DNA of 64,000 bases from assembly GCA_947631395.1 (NCBI GenBank), contig CANRLF010000002.1, positions 131,179 through 195,178 of the forward strand. Reading direction: 5' to 3'. A program made the position numbers and the translations under genes. The notes beneath the pieces are model-generated. The model made no database searches, had not been told where the DNA came from, and saw only the letters and a list, made by a program, of their open reading frames with translations. Positions 40,343 to 50,900 of the stretch are shown here, one piece after another; positions within the stretch are counted from its first letter, which is position 1, and each line of letters begins with the position of its first letter. This DNA is from an uncultured Oscillospiraceae bacterium. GTDB taxonomy: Bacteria > Bacillota > Clostridia > Oscillospirales > Oscillospiraceae.

Positions 40343-41689
40343 TTAGCCGATGATCCAGAACGGACCACCGGCGCCGGCCCTTGTGCTGGCCTCGCTCAGA
40401 ATTATGGACAAGTCCCATGACTGCTGACTGCGGCTGTAACTGCCGGGATCGGCGACAAGAATGTTCCCGTCCTGAACGCCACGCAGTACTATGAAATGTC
40501 CCCCGGAGGTAAAATGTCCCTTCTGCATGAGAGCTACTACCAGCTTGCCGCTTGTCAGCGCGTCTATGATCCGCTGTGGCTCGGAGGGAGTACAGCCCTC
40601 TACGGGAAGGCCCCAGGCTTTGGCCGCGTTGGGGATCAGTGAGTGATAGGAACCGCTTTTACTGCACCAACCGCCGTTTTCGTAGGCCCACTTTGCCATT
40701 TCCTCCGGGTCTACGATTTCATCCGTCAGGGATGAGATAACGATGGACATGGAGGTGGGACCGCAACCGTAGCCTCCGATGTTGTCGGTGCCATATGGCT
40801 TGTCGGCCCAGCGTTCGTCGCCCTGGTTGAAGTAGACGACCGGAGTTGCGCCGTCCGTAAAACGCACATCACCGAGAGAGGGGAGAGCGGAGTCATTGTA
40901 AGGGGTATGCTGTATCGTGCCATCGCCCAGAAATAAGCTCAGATTCTCGGCATAGTTTGTCGCCAGCTCCTTTTGCTCATCGGACAGGCGGAAAACAGTG
41001 CCCGCGAAATATCCCTCGCCGTTGTAGGATAGAGTATATATGTACCAAAGCTCCTGAGATGTTTCAACTACGTCAGTGGTGTTCGGGTCATCATCCTCGA
41101 CCGTCCGTGTCTCGCTCGTGCGCTTGTAGGAAAACAGATTCTCTTTTCCCTGGCGAATGACATCCTGAAGATCCGCGAGAGAGATATTCTCCCAGGTCTC
41201 GCCCTTGGACGCGCAGTATTGGGAAATGAAGACATTGATATTGCCTGCCATGTCGTCGGCATACGGATTGACTATCTCATAGTTGTCACCGTTTGTTCCG
41301 GCAAAGTCCAGAGCGATCCTGTCCTCGGCGTCGGTAATGCCCTCACTCAGCACCTCATTTACCGCGAATGTAATGTCATTCATATTCTCAATGATAGCGT
41401 CGTTATTGTTCAGAACGGGCTCGCTTGAGCCGCCGCCCAGACCGCCGAAGATAAGGGCGGGAAGCATCAAAATAAATAAAATAGGCAGCATCAGCAAGAG
41501 CACGGCGATAGCGATGAGCTTCCAGGCGTGATGACCGGCCCCGGCCGCCAGTCCCGCGACAGCTCCGTATGGGCCGCCTACCGCGGCGCCCTTGGCGGCG
41601 GAGGCAACGGTCTTTCCTGTTTTGGCTGCCCCATAAACGGTGCTTGCCGGCCCTTGGGTCAAGGTAGATTCATTATTTTCTGTTTTTTT
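40343..41689 (-). CDS. Membrane-anchored C39-like peptidase
   Basis: A 448-residue protein. An alanine/glycine-rich N-terminus is followed by one strong membrane helix (LIAIAVLLLMLPILFILMLP, about 58-77). An extracellular stalk follows, and a C39-like cysteine peptidase domain completes it: catalytic Cys in YGCGPTSMS (about 310), His in GGHFIVLRG and Asp in VADPGS. This matches secreted peptidoglycan or peptide-processing enzymes near conjugation genes. The start is probably TTG at 41689, 7 nt after GGGAGGAG; the ATG 15 codons upstream lies in the divergent promoter. Confidence 0.8.
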   Translation of the reverse strand, partial: KKTENNESTLTQGPASTVYGAAKTGKTVASAAKGAAVGGPYGAVAGLAAGAGHHAWKLIAIAVLLLMLPILFILMLPALIFGGLGGGSSEPVLNNNDAIIENMNDITFAVNEVLSEGITDAEDRIALDFAGTNGDNYEIVNPYADDMAGNINVFISQYCASKGETWENISLADLQDVIRQGKENLFSYKRTSETRTVEDDDPNTTDVVETSQELWYIYTLSYNGEGYFAGTVFRLSDEQKELATNYAENLSLFLGDGTIQHTPYNDSALPSLGDVRFTDGATPVVYFNQGDERWADKPYGTDNIGGYGCGPTSMSIVISSLTDEIVDPEEMAKWAYENGGWCSKSGSYHSLIPNAAKAWGLPVEGCTPSEPQRIIDALTSGKLVVALMQKGHFTSGGHFIVLRGVQDGNILVADPGSYSRSQQSWDLSIILSEASTRAGAGGPFWIIG

Positions 41690-41717
41690 CAATATTGTAC
41701 TCCTCCCAAAATAGGGC

Positions 41718-41746
41718 TTGCAAATTGTTATCATTTATGATAACAT
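41718..41746 (+). promoter_or_regulatory. Promoter and operator of the XRE-HipA gene
   Basis: TTGCAA (41718-41723), 17 nt, TAACAT (41741-41746). Between the boxes lies an 18-bp dyad, GTTATCAT-tt-ATGATAAC (41727-41744). It is the natural autoregulatory site for the fused XRE domain and also faces the divergent peptidase gene. Confidence 0.8.
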
Positions 41747-41765
41747 CATTGCGTGAGGTGATACT

Positions 41766-43145
41766 ATGGAAAGACGAGACATCATATCCCAGCTCGTGGC
41801 CGCGCGGCTGGAAAAGGGCATCTCCCAGGCGGAGCTGGCACGTATGATCGGTACCCAGCGGTCAAATATATGCAGGCTTGAAAGCGGCGCTCAAAATCCT
41901 ACGCTTGATATGATACTGAAGATCTCGTCTGTATTGGGCAAGACGGTCACATTCGGATTGGAGGACACGGAGATGGAGGCAAATCGTTACAGCCTGCGCA
42001 TATTTGACACAGAGCTGATGCGCTTTTCCATGGAAAAGCGAGGACTTGAGGGGCTGACGGCGGAGATCATAGAGGTCCGTCGGGAATACGCCCATCTTTT
42101 CCCCCTTGATTTGGAGCTTACCGGCGATGGTATCATTCGATGGCTTGAGCATCGGGTGATCCCCAAGAACCGCCGGTTTGTGGATGAGATATTAAAGACG
42201 CTTGGGCTGAGCCACAACGACACCAAGGGGATCATTGATGTGTGCAAAGGCCTTTCCCTGAATGACAGCTACTGGGTGGTGCCGGAGGGGTTCGAGGGTT
42301 CTTTCGCGCAGTATAATCTTTACGAGAACCGCTTTTCTGAGATACTGGCGCTGGTGGCCTATACCGGCGCGGGAGGAAGCCGTCACGCGTTCACCACCTC
42401 ACCTGAGCTTACAACCGGCGGTATGCTGCCCAAGGCGTGGAGATTTATTGAAAAGGACGGCATATTTCTTTACAAGGGGGGCACCAGTGGAGCCTCCAAC
42501 GCGGGGCGTGAACCGTACATGGAATACTATGCCTCTCAGATCGCCGAGACCATGAGAGTGAACGCCGTCCGATATGAGCTTGAGAATTGGAAGGGTATCA
42601 CCGCGTCCAAATGTGCGATATTCACAAGCCCGGATGTTTCCTACGTTCCAATCGGGAGAATCATAGGCGGCGCGAATATTCAAAAGTGCCTTGATTATTA
42701 CGATGAGCTTGACAGAAGGGTCGGCGTATCGTTTGGGGAACAGCTTCGCAGTATGCTGGTGTTTGACGCGCTCATATGGAATGAAGACCGGCACTTTGGC
42801 AATTTCGGGGTGCTGCGGGACAACCACACTGGCGACATTTTCGCGCCCGCCCCGATTTTTGACAACGGCCTCTCCCTTTTGTGCTTCGCCGGGCGCGAGG
42901 AGCTGCGCGACCTTAAGTCGTTGCGCGAATACTCCAAGACCCGGACCAACCCGTATAACCTGCCGTTTGAGGAGGTCTGCGCCGCGGTCATGGGGAGCAA
43001 ACAGAAAGCGGAGCTTCGGAGAATGATCGGATTTCATTTTCACCGCCATCCGTCCATCAATCTGCCTGAGGAGCATTTGCGGATGCTTGAAAGATTACTT
43101 GAGCAAAGAGTCCGGGAGCTTCTTTCCATCCCCACACGGGGATAA
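41766..43145 (+). CDS. XRE-HipA one-piece toxin/antitoxin-like kinase
   Basis: A 459-residue fusion. Residues about 5-60 are an XRE domain (LEKGISQAELARMIGTQRSNI). The rest is HipA-like: a small N-terminal region, FLYKGGTSGASNAG as ATP-loop region near 240, the catalytic WNEDRHFGNFG near 338 and metal-binding FDNG near 364. HipA kinases phosphorylate glutamyl-tRNA synthetase or related targets to cause dormancy. Usually the HTH (HipB) is a separate gene; here it is in cis. A palindromic operator lies immediately upstream and a terminator right after. The function as a toxin is inferred. Confidence 0.85.
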   Translation: MERRDIISQLVAARLEKGISQAELARMIGTQRSNICRLESGAQNPTLDMILKISSVLGKTVTFGLEDTEMEANRYSLRIFDTELMRFSMEKRGLEGLTAEIIEVRREYAHLFPLDLELTGDGIIRWLEHRVIPKNRRFVDEILKTLGLSHNDTKGIIDVCKGLSLNDSYWVVPEGFEGSFAQYNLYENRFSEILALVAYTGAGGSRHAFTTSPELTTGGMLPKAWRFIEKDGIFLYKGGTSGASNAGREPYMEYYASQIAETMRVNAVRYELENWKGITASKCAIFTSPDVSYVPIGRIIGGANIQKCLDYYDELDRRVGVSFGEQLRSMLVFDALIWNEDRHFGNFGVLRDNHTGDIFAPAPIFDNGLSLLCFAGREELRDLKSLREYSKTRTNPYNLPFEEVCAAVMGSKQKAELRRMIGFHFHRHPSINLPEEHLRMLERLLEQRVRELLSIPTRG

Positions 43146-43164
43146 TATGACCAAGCCGAAATTT

Positions 43165-43199
43165 GGACGGCCCTGCCGAGGCAGGGCCGTCCGTTTTTC
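43165..43199 (+). terminator. Terminator of the XRE-HipA gene, used as IS target
   Basis: GGACGGCCCTGCC (43165-43177) and its exact complement (43180-43192) form a 13-bp stem followed by GTTTTTCT. The IS left end starts at 43203, three bases behind the T-tract. Confidence 0.9.
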
Positions 43200-43270
43200 T
43201 CATACTAATATCTAATTAAAATAAGACATTCGCGACGGCCTTTTTCGCGCCATGCTTCGTCAGCCGCCTT

Positions 43271-43291
43271 GGGAATACATACAGTATTCCC
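43271..43291. repeat. Left subterminal hairpin of the IS
   Basis: GGGAATAC, loop ATACA, GTATTCCC. The identical 21 bp are at 44805-44825. It is located 68 bp from the left end and downstream of the transposase stop. Confidence 0.85.
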
Positions 43292-43312
43292 TCAGTCTGT
43301 CAAAAAACCACC

Positions 43313-44737
43313 TCACGCCCAACACAAGCGCGCGTATGGATGACCGAAAATCGCAAATATAGTGGTACTGGCTGGCGAGACGGAGTTCTTCCAACTCCAA
43401 TTCGCCAGCTTTTTCAGGTTCATCGTGGCAAATTTGAGCCTCACCCAGCGTTCTACGCGGGCCAGGCCTCGGTGGTGCGTATATCTCATCGCGTGCTTTT
43501 CCTTCGCGTCAGCGAACACGCGCTCTATCGTCTCTTTGCGTTTGGCATAAAGTGCTTTGCCAAGTGGGTTCTTTCGTATTTCCTCCACGATGTCCAGATA
43601 CTCCTGCCATATGTGCGTCTGCAGGACCTTTTGCCCCTTCTCATTCGCTCCGCACTTCGTCTTGTATGGGCAGTCCTTGCATTTATTGGGATCCGTCCTG
43701 TATGTCCTCCTGCCGTCCTTATCTGTGGTCGTATGTCTCAGTATCCCTCTGTGGGGGCAGGTGAAGCTGTCCGTCACCGGGTCATAATCGTACTCCCACG
43801 GCCTGTATGTCCCTTCCTTGTAGTTCTTCCTCGTATACGGCAATACCGGTATCCTGTCATCCTCCAACGTCCTCTTCGCTATCCACGGCGTCTTGTATCC
43901 CGCGTCCATCACGATGTATTTGCTCTCAGGAAATCTCTCCGTTACCTCTTCATACACCTTGTCCCACGCCACACTGTCGCTCACATTCCCCGCTGTTACC
44001 TCCACACCTAAGATAAACCCGTTCTCATCGCATGCCGTGTGCGCCTCATACGCGAATTGTCTCTCATGCTCTCCCTTTACGAACATCCCGCACTCCGGGT
44101 CCGTGGTGGAGACTGTCTTCTCTACTGTCCCTCCGTCATTGCTGTCATCGCTGTCGTCATCGTCATCATCCACTGGCTTCTTCCCCAGCTTCTCCCGTTC
44201 CTCGTTCACTTCCTGCCGGAGCTGCTCGTCATATATCTTCGCAACTTTCTTTACCTGTTCCTTCTGGAACTTCTTCTTATTCGCTGACGCTTTTATGTGT
44301 GTCCCGTCTATGAATACCGCGCTTGGGTCCACCATCCTGTTGTTAATGGCTTTGTTCAGGATATGCTCGAATATCTCTTCCGTAAGCGTCGTGGGAAATC
44401 TGTTGCAGAAAGCATAGCTCACTGTGGCGAAGTGGGGGATGCGGTCAAGGAGGTTGTATCCTAAAAACCAGCGGTAGGCCATAGAGTCATCTATCCTCCG
44501 CCATGTCTCCCGCAGGGACGGGATGCCATAGAGGTGCTGCAGCAACACCATCTTGATGATCACCACCGGGTCCACCGGCGGCCGCCCCTCGTGCTTGTAA
44601 TACGGGTCCAGCCGCTCGTATATCCATCCATAGTCCATGACCTTCTCTATTTTTCGCAGAAGGTGATCCTTCGGAACCAATGCGTCTATGTCCGTCAGCA
44701 CAACTTCCCGCCGCGCGTCCTTGCTCCATTCTTCCAT
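43313..44737 (-). CDS. IS1182-family transposase
   Basis: A 474-residue DDE transposase. The N-terminal DUF772 region (RPPVDPVVIIKMVLLQHLYG) is followed by FIDGTHIKASANKKK with the first catalytic aspartate. YIVMDAGYKTP holds the second. The zinc-ribbon-like CKDCPYKTKCGA precedes RKETIERVFADAKEKHAMRY with the catalytic glutamate. An acidic run of seven aspartates (about 196-202) is an insertion before the catalytic core. The ATG at 44737 follows GAGGGGTGACAGAC. It appears intact. Confidence 0.92.
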   Translation of the reverse strand: MEEWSKDARREVVLTDIDALVPKDHLLRKIEKVMDYGWIYERLDPYYKHEGRPPVDPVVIIKMVLLQHLYGIPSLRETWRRIDDSMAYRWFLGYNLLDRIPHFATVSYAFCNRFPTTLTEEIFEHILNKAINNRMVDPSAVFIDGTHIKASANKKKFQKEQVKKVAKIYDEQLRQEVNEEREKLGKKPVDDDDDDSDDSNDGGTVEKTVSTTDPECGMFVKGEHERQFAYEAHTACDENGFILGVEVTAGNVSDSVAWDKVYEEVTERFPESKYIVMDAGYKTPWIAKRTLEDDRIPVLPYTRKNYKEGTYRPWEYDYDPVTDSFTCPHRGILRHTTTDKDGRRTYRTDPNKCKDCPYKTKCGANEKGQKVLQTHIWQEYLDIVEEIRKNPLGKALYAKRKETIERVFADAKEKHAMRYTHHRGLARVERWVRLKFATMNLKKLANWSWKNSVSPASTTIFAIFGHPYARLCWA

Positions 44738-44804
44738 GTCTGTCACCCCTCGGACTATTTTACCATAGTTGAGGGGGAAATGGGAGGCTTTTTTGACAAG
44801 CTGT

Positions 44805-44825
44805 GGGAATACATACAGTATTCCC
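44805..44825. repeat. Right subterminal hairpin of the IS
   Basis: Same 21-bp sequence as at 43271-43291, 70 bp from the right end and upstream of the transposase start. Confidence 0.85.
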
Positions 44826-44900
44826 TGCGGCACCTTCCTTGCCTGACACGAAAAATTCTCGCCGCTCGGTGTCTCCTTTTAAATAGATATTAGTATCACA

Positions 44901-47900
44901 TCAGAAGCCGGTCTTTGGAAGCGTAGGGTTACTTGTCAGCTTCCGTACAATGGTCACCCAGCTTGCCGTGGCGTTTTGCCAGGTCCCCTGATACTTGCCG
45001 CCCGCGTCTGCGCGATTTACGATCTTGTATCCGTCGGCGAGCGTTCCCAACACGACCACTGACAGCTTCGGACTGCTGGAGGATTGGAACCCGGACGGAA
45101 CCTTGCCAAAGTCAAAGTATATGTCCGTGACCACCTCGCCGGTCTGTTTGGGCAGAGCGTTCAAATTGAACGAATAGTTATTTGTTGTCAGAAGATTAGA
45201 GGCGAGCACCTGATAATCGGCGGTGAAATTGGTCTTGTAAAGGATGCGGTAGTTGAGACGGAAGCTGTACGTTCCGGTGACCAGTGTGGCGGCGTGGACC
45301 GCGTCTGTGGGAACACGCTCATGCCAGTAAAAGCTTTCCAAATCGACATTTGAGGTGTTCGCCACAGTGAATGTGTACCACATCTGATTTCCGGTGAGTA
45401 CCTGAGCATTCCCGGTTTTTGTGAGCGTCACGCCAAGATTTGACGGTTTGTCGTAGGCGGAAAGCTTGATTATCTGCCCGGAATACCTCAGTGTCACATC
45501 AAAAATCTGAGGGTCTATCTGCCAGTAAGCCGGCGCGGTGACTTCCACGATTTTGTATCTCCCCAGCGGCAGGGGATTGGAAGCCGCGACACCCCTGGCG
45601 TCGGAGGTTATATACTCAACCACCTTGCCGCTGTATTCCTCGGTGATTTCGTATACAGCGCCTTTCAACGGCGCTCCGGCGGGCGTACCGGTGACGGGAT
45701 TTGCCTCGGCGGCGTATTTGTAAATCTGTATCTGGCCGGTGATTGGGGTGTTCTTCCACTCAACGGTTTTACAGCCGCCGTACTCGATATATATGGTTTT
45801 TGGCTGGGTGTCCAGAATGTACCCCTCGGCGCACTCGATCTCACGGATGGTATATCTCCCGTCCGTCAGTTCTTTATCAATGTAGACATAGCCGTTGTTG
45901 TCGCTCTGATAGGTGCCGACAGGATTGCCATTGGCGTCGCTCAAAAGGAATGTAACGCCGTAAATTCCCTTGCCGGTCACGCTGTCCACCTTGTGTATGA
46001 GGGCGCTGGAGCCCTTGGTGTTGTACACCACAACGGTCTGCGTATCTCCGGGGTTGACCTTGACCGTCTGTGTGCGGGTTCCCTCATCAACGGTATACCC
46101 GTCCAAGGGCTTAGTTTCGGTAATGATTACCGTTCCCACCACGCCGGGGATGCGAATTTCCCCGTTGGTGTCGGTCTTGTAAAGACCCTTGCTGGAGAGA
46201 TGCCCATAATCCGCGTCCACGTAGCTGCCATCAGAGTAGGTTATTTCAAATTCAACTCCCGCAAGCGGAGACTTGTCTTTTTTATCCAGCTTCAACACCA
46301 CGAGCGTCCCGGTTGCCTTATTGTAAAAGCGCAGGACATTTGGCTCACCGCTCTTGATGAGGATGGATTTGGGGGTGGTATCCAGAACGAAGCCGTCCGG
46401 GACCTTTGTCTCTCTCGCCGTGACGGTGGTGCCGGGTACCAAGTCATTGATGACAACACGCCCGTTCTCGTCGGTGATGTACTCACCGTTGCTGTTTCCC
46501 ACCACCGCGCCGGACGAGTCGGTCACAAGGAAGGTGACGCCCTTTATTGGCGTGGTCGTCCCCTCTATATATTTCTCCAGAACGAGGGAAACGGTGCGGT
46601 CGTTCTCGAAAAAGAGGTCATTTCCTGTGCCCGTTGAACCGCCAGAGCCGTCGCCGGTGCTCACACTGTTGGAGCCGTTGCGGACGATGATGGTTTTTGG
46701 CGTGGTGTCCAGCACGTATCCCCTGGGGACCTTGCTCTCACGCACAACCACGGTAGTGCCGGGGACGAGGCCAGTGACAGTAACGGTGCCGTCCTCTCCC
46801 GTGACATAGCGGCCTATAAGGTTGCCGTTGCCGTCTGTCACGGTAAATTCGGTGTTGGGTACGGGCTTGTGCGTCTGAGAATCCAGCTTCGTGATGGTGA
46901 GACTGCAAAGGGGCTCATTGTACGCGACAAGGGTCTGCGTATCGTCCGGTCCGACCACGACTGTCTGTGTCTGCGTCTTGGGGTCTATAACATAACCGGG
47001 GGCCGCCTCAAGCTCCTTCGCGACGACCGTCCCGACCACTCCATAGATACGGATCTCCCCGTACTCATCGGTGGTATACAGCCCCTTGCTGGACATATGG
47101 CCGTTGTCATAGTCCACGAAGCTGCCGTCTGCGTAAGTCAGTTGAAATTTAGCCCCATAAACCGGGAGCTTTGTCACACTGTCCTTCTTCAACAGGACGA
47201 GCGTGCCCTTAGCCTTATTGTAAAAGCGCAGGACATTTGGCTCTCCGCTCTTGATGAGGATGGATTTTGGTGTGGCATCCAGAACGAATCCGTCCGGGAC
47301 CTTTGTCTCTCTCGCTGTGACGGTAGTTCCGGGGACCAGGCCATTGATGACAACACGCCCGTTCTCGTCGGTGATGTACTCACCGTTACTGTTTCCCACC
47401 GCCGCGCCGGACGAATCGGTCAATAAGAATGTGACATTTTTTAAAGGCGTCGTCGTTCCCTCTATATACTTCTCCAGAACGAGGGCAGTCGTGGGGGCGT
47501 TGTAGAACCACAGCTCCTGAGTGCCGTCGGGGTTTATGACCACCGTTTGGCTTTGCCTTGCCGGGTCGATGGTGTAACCGGGGATGGTCTGCACCTCGGT
47601 GACGATGAGCGTACCGGTGACGCCGTCCAGAACGATCTGGCCGTTCTCGTCGGTGAAGTAAAGGCCATTGGAGGAAAGCTGGCCTCCCTTGTTGTCCACA
47701 AAGGAGCCGTCCGCGTAGGTTATCTTGAACTGTACCCCCTCCAGCGGCGTCTTTCTGTCCGTACTTGAGAGCTTATGGACGATGAGGCCGCCTTCGGGCT
47801 GATCCCGGAACTCCAGCGTTACGGTGACGCCGGCCTTGACCTCCGTGGTCTGGGCCGTGTCGTCCAAAAGGTAACCGGGCTTCGCCCTCGTCTCCTTAAT

Positions 47901-50900
47901 GACGAGGGACGTGCCGGGGTCGATGCCCTCCACAAGAAAGCAGCCGGAGCTGTCGGTCACATACTTGCCGTTGGCGTTGCCGACGACCGTACCCTTGCTG
48001 GTGGTCACTAAAAATTCAACGTCAGAAAGAGGCGAGCCGTCGCTGGCAGATACCTTCCTTACCAAGACGGAGCCCTTGGGGCTGTTGTTGAAGTAGAGGG
48101 TGACAACGTCCTGGTCCTTGCCGGAGATGTAGAAGGACTGAGGGGCGGAGTCGATGACGTGGTCCCCATCGCTCTCCACCTCCTCGCAGATGTAGTACCC
48201 GGCCTTCAGCCCGGTGACGGTGAAGGAGCCGTTGGCACCCGTCTTGTATCGACCAATGACCGTGCCGCCTGTGCCGGACACATCGCCGCCCAGGTAGCGA
48301 AGCTCAAAGAGGCAGCCCTCAATGGCAGCCTTACTGATGGAATCATACTTGTACGCCACCAATGCGGACAGGGGTACATTTTGGAAAAGGAAGGTGTGTC
48401 CCTTCCCAGCGGGGATGAACGCCTCCTGGGTGTCGCTCCCCTTGAAGGCAAAGCCGTGAGGCGGCTCCAGCTCCTTTACCCGGAACCATCCATCCCGCAG
48501 GCCATTGGCGGGGCCGTCAAGAACGATGCGCCCGTTCTCGTCTGTGGTGAAAACGCCCAAGTCATTGTACTCGCCCGTCTCCGTATCGTTGGAGGCGTAC
48601 CAGACCTGGAAACGCACATTGGAAAGCCGCTCATGGGTTATAGAATTTTCCTTGATGATCTCGATAGAGGGCCTCTTATGGTTCTCAAAATACACGTCCC
48701 GGTCTCTATTGGGGTAGAGCGTCACCAGCTGGCTCTCCGCGTCCAGAAGGTAGGGCGCGGGGACGGACTTCTCAACGATCTCGTATATCCCCGGCAGAAG
48801 ATTCTCCACTGTGGCCGTGCCGTCGGGGCCGGTGGTGACCTCCTGGACGCTGTGACCGTCAGCGCCGCGGACAAGAAAAACGGTTCCGGGAACCACATCG
48901 CCGGTGTCCGCGTCGATCTTGTGGACAGTGAGATTTGACCTGCGCTGGTTTTCCAGAACGATGGTACTGGTCTTACCGGGGAACAGCTCGATGTGGTGCT
49001 CCCGTGTATCCAGAATGTGCTCACTGTCCGTCGCCGTCTCAACAAGGGAGTAGACGCCGGGCTCAAGTCCCTCCCATGTGATGGTGCCGTCAGGCCCGGT
49101 GGTGCGGTCGAGGTAATGGGTGCCGTCCTGCACCTTGGCCAATCTGAAAGCGACACCCTCAAGCGGCGAACCATCAGAGCTGGTCTTTACGAGCTTGAGG
49201 CTGGGTAGCTTGGAGTTTGTGAAAACGAACTCCGCCTTCTCATTACCGTCAAGCTGGACGATGCGCTGGGCGTTGTCTATGACATAGCCGGGACACTCAA
49301 GCTCCGTAATGACGTAAGCTCCGGGGGATAGCTTGCTTAAATCTATGGTCCCGTCGTCCCCAGTGGTAAACTCCTGGGGGCCAAAGTCCCCGTCCACAGA
49401 TTTTATGCTGAATTTGGCGTTGGGAATAGTCTTGGTGAGGTCGGCGCTGTCCACCTTCACAAGATGAATGCCGGGCTTGCGATCGTTAAAGAAAACGAGC
49501 CGCGCCACGCCGCCGCCCTCCTTGAGTTCCACCTGCTGGGGGCTGGTGTCCAGGATGTGGTCGTCGTCGCTGTTGACCTCCTGCACCTGGTACGTCCCCG
49601 GCTGGAGGTTGTCAAGGTAAATCTGGCCATTGGCGTCGGTGTAGAAATCCCCGACAAGCTCCGTATCCCTCCATATACGGAAGGTAACCCCGGCAAGCCC
49701 GGTCCCGGTAGTCCTGTCAACCTTCTCTACGCGCAATCCGGGCAGCTTGTGGTTGACCGCCGTGACGGTGACGGTGCCGCCGCCCTGGATAGTGGCCTGA
49801 TCCACATGGGCAATGACGGGCCAGGTGAGCTTGTTGTAGCCCTCGGCGGGAGCGACCTCCACAAAGGAGTAAAGCCCCTCGGTGACGGCGGCGACGGTTA
49901 TAGTGCCCTGGGCATCCGTGGCCTCGCTCCCGATGAGCTGACCGTCACAGAAGATATTGAATACGACGCCCGCGATAGGCCGTCCGCTCTCGTCCTGCTT
50001 TTTGAGCTGGACCTTGACCTTGGCGTCATTTTCAAAGACGAGGGCCACGTCATGCACCCCGTCCCACTCAAACGTCTGCCGGACCTTATTGGGGTCAGGA
50101 CTCAGAGTGTACCCCTCCGGGGGCGTGACTTCGGTAGCAACGTAACTGCCGTTTTCGAGGTTGTCCCAAGGAAACTCCGAAAGATAGCCGTCCTCGTCGG
50201 TGGTGTAGGTGCCGACAAAGTTATTGTCCACGCCCTCGACCTTGATAACGGACCCGGCAAGGCCAGTGGTGGGGCTGTCCGCGTCCACCTTGCGGATACT
50301 GCCGCTGGCGGGTTCGGGAGGGGGATCGTCGGGGTCCTCAGAGTCCGTGAAGGTCACGGTCACGGTGTTGTTCTCCCCGTCAGGCAGGACGGCGTACTGA
50401 GGGCCGGGGTCGTCGATGGTATAACCGGCCGGGGCGTCCACCTCGGTGACGGTATACGTGCCGGGTTCCATATTCGTCAGTACGGCGGTGCCGTCAGCAC
50501 CGGTGCACACATCGCGGTTTACATCTCCGCTCTGGGACTGAACACTGAAGTGAGCTCCAGCCAGCCCCTGCTGTGGGTCGGCGGCGTCCGTTTTCCTGAT
50601 CTTGAGTGTGTACGAATTTTCTGTCGCCTCATGAGGCACACCGACGATAACCGACTGTATGGAATCGGCGGGATACTGATCATTGCCTTTGCCGGTGAAG
50701 GAGTACTTGTAGAGATCCCAGTCGCCCCAAACCTCCGTGCCCTGAGTCAGAATGGTCTGGATCCAGTTCCGAAATGATACGCCGCCGTATTCGTCGTCAA
50801 TGGAGGTGTAATCCTTGTTGTCCAGAATATTAAAGACGTACATCATCTCCTCGGCGCAGTCCTCAACGGGATTATTGAGGGTCCCTTCCGAGTAGCGCCA

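Larger units (their letters stand above)
43203..44895 (-). mobile_element. IS1182-family insertion sequence
   Basis: Terminal inverted repeats TACTAATATCTAATTAAAA (43203-43221) and its complement with one mismatch (44877-44895) bound a 1693-bp element with one transposase. A possible 3-bp direct repeat TCA flanks it (43200-43202 and 44896-44898). Inside each end, about 70 bp in, lies the same 21-bp hairpin followed by TGTCAAAAAA pointing inwards. The length and the transposase type fit IS1182. It sits between a transcription terminator and the stop codon of the giant adhesin. Confidence 0.85.

Noticed and set aside
44901-44903. Adhesin truncated by the IS element
   Set aside because: The stop codon lies 5 bp outside the IS right end, in adhesin-side DNA, so the IS sequence itself does not create it.
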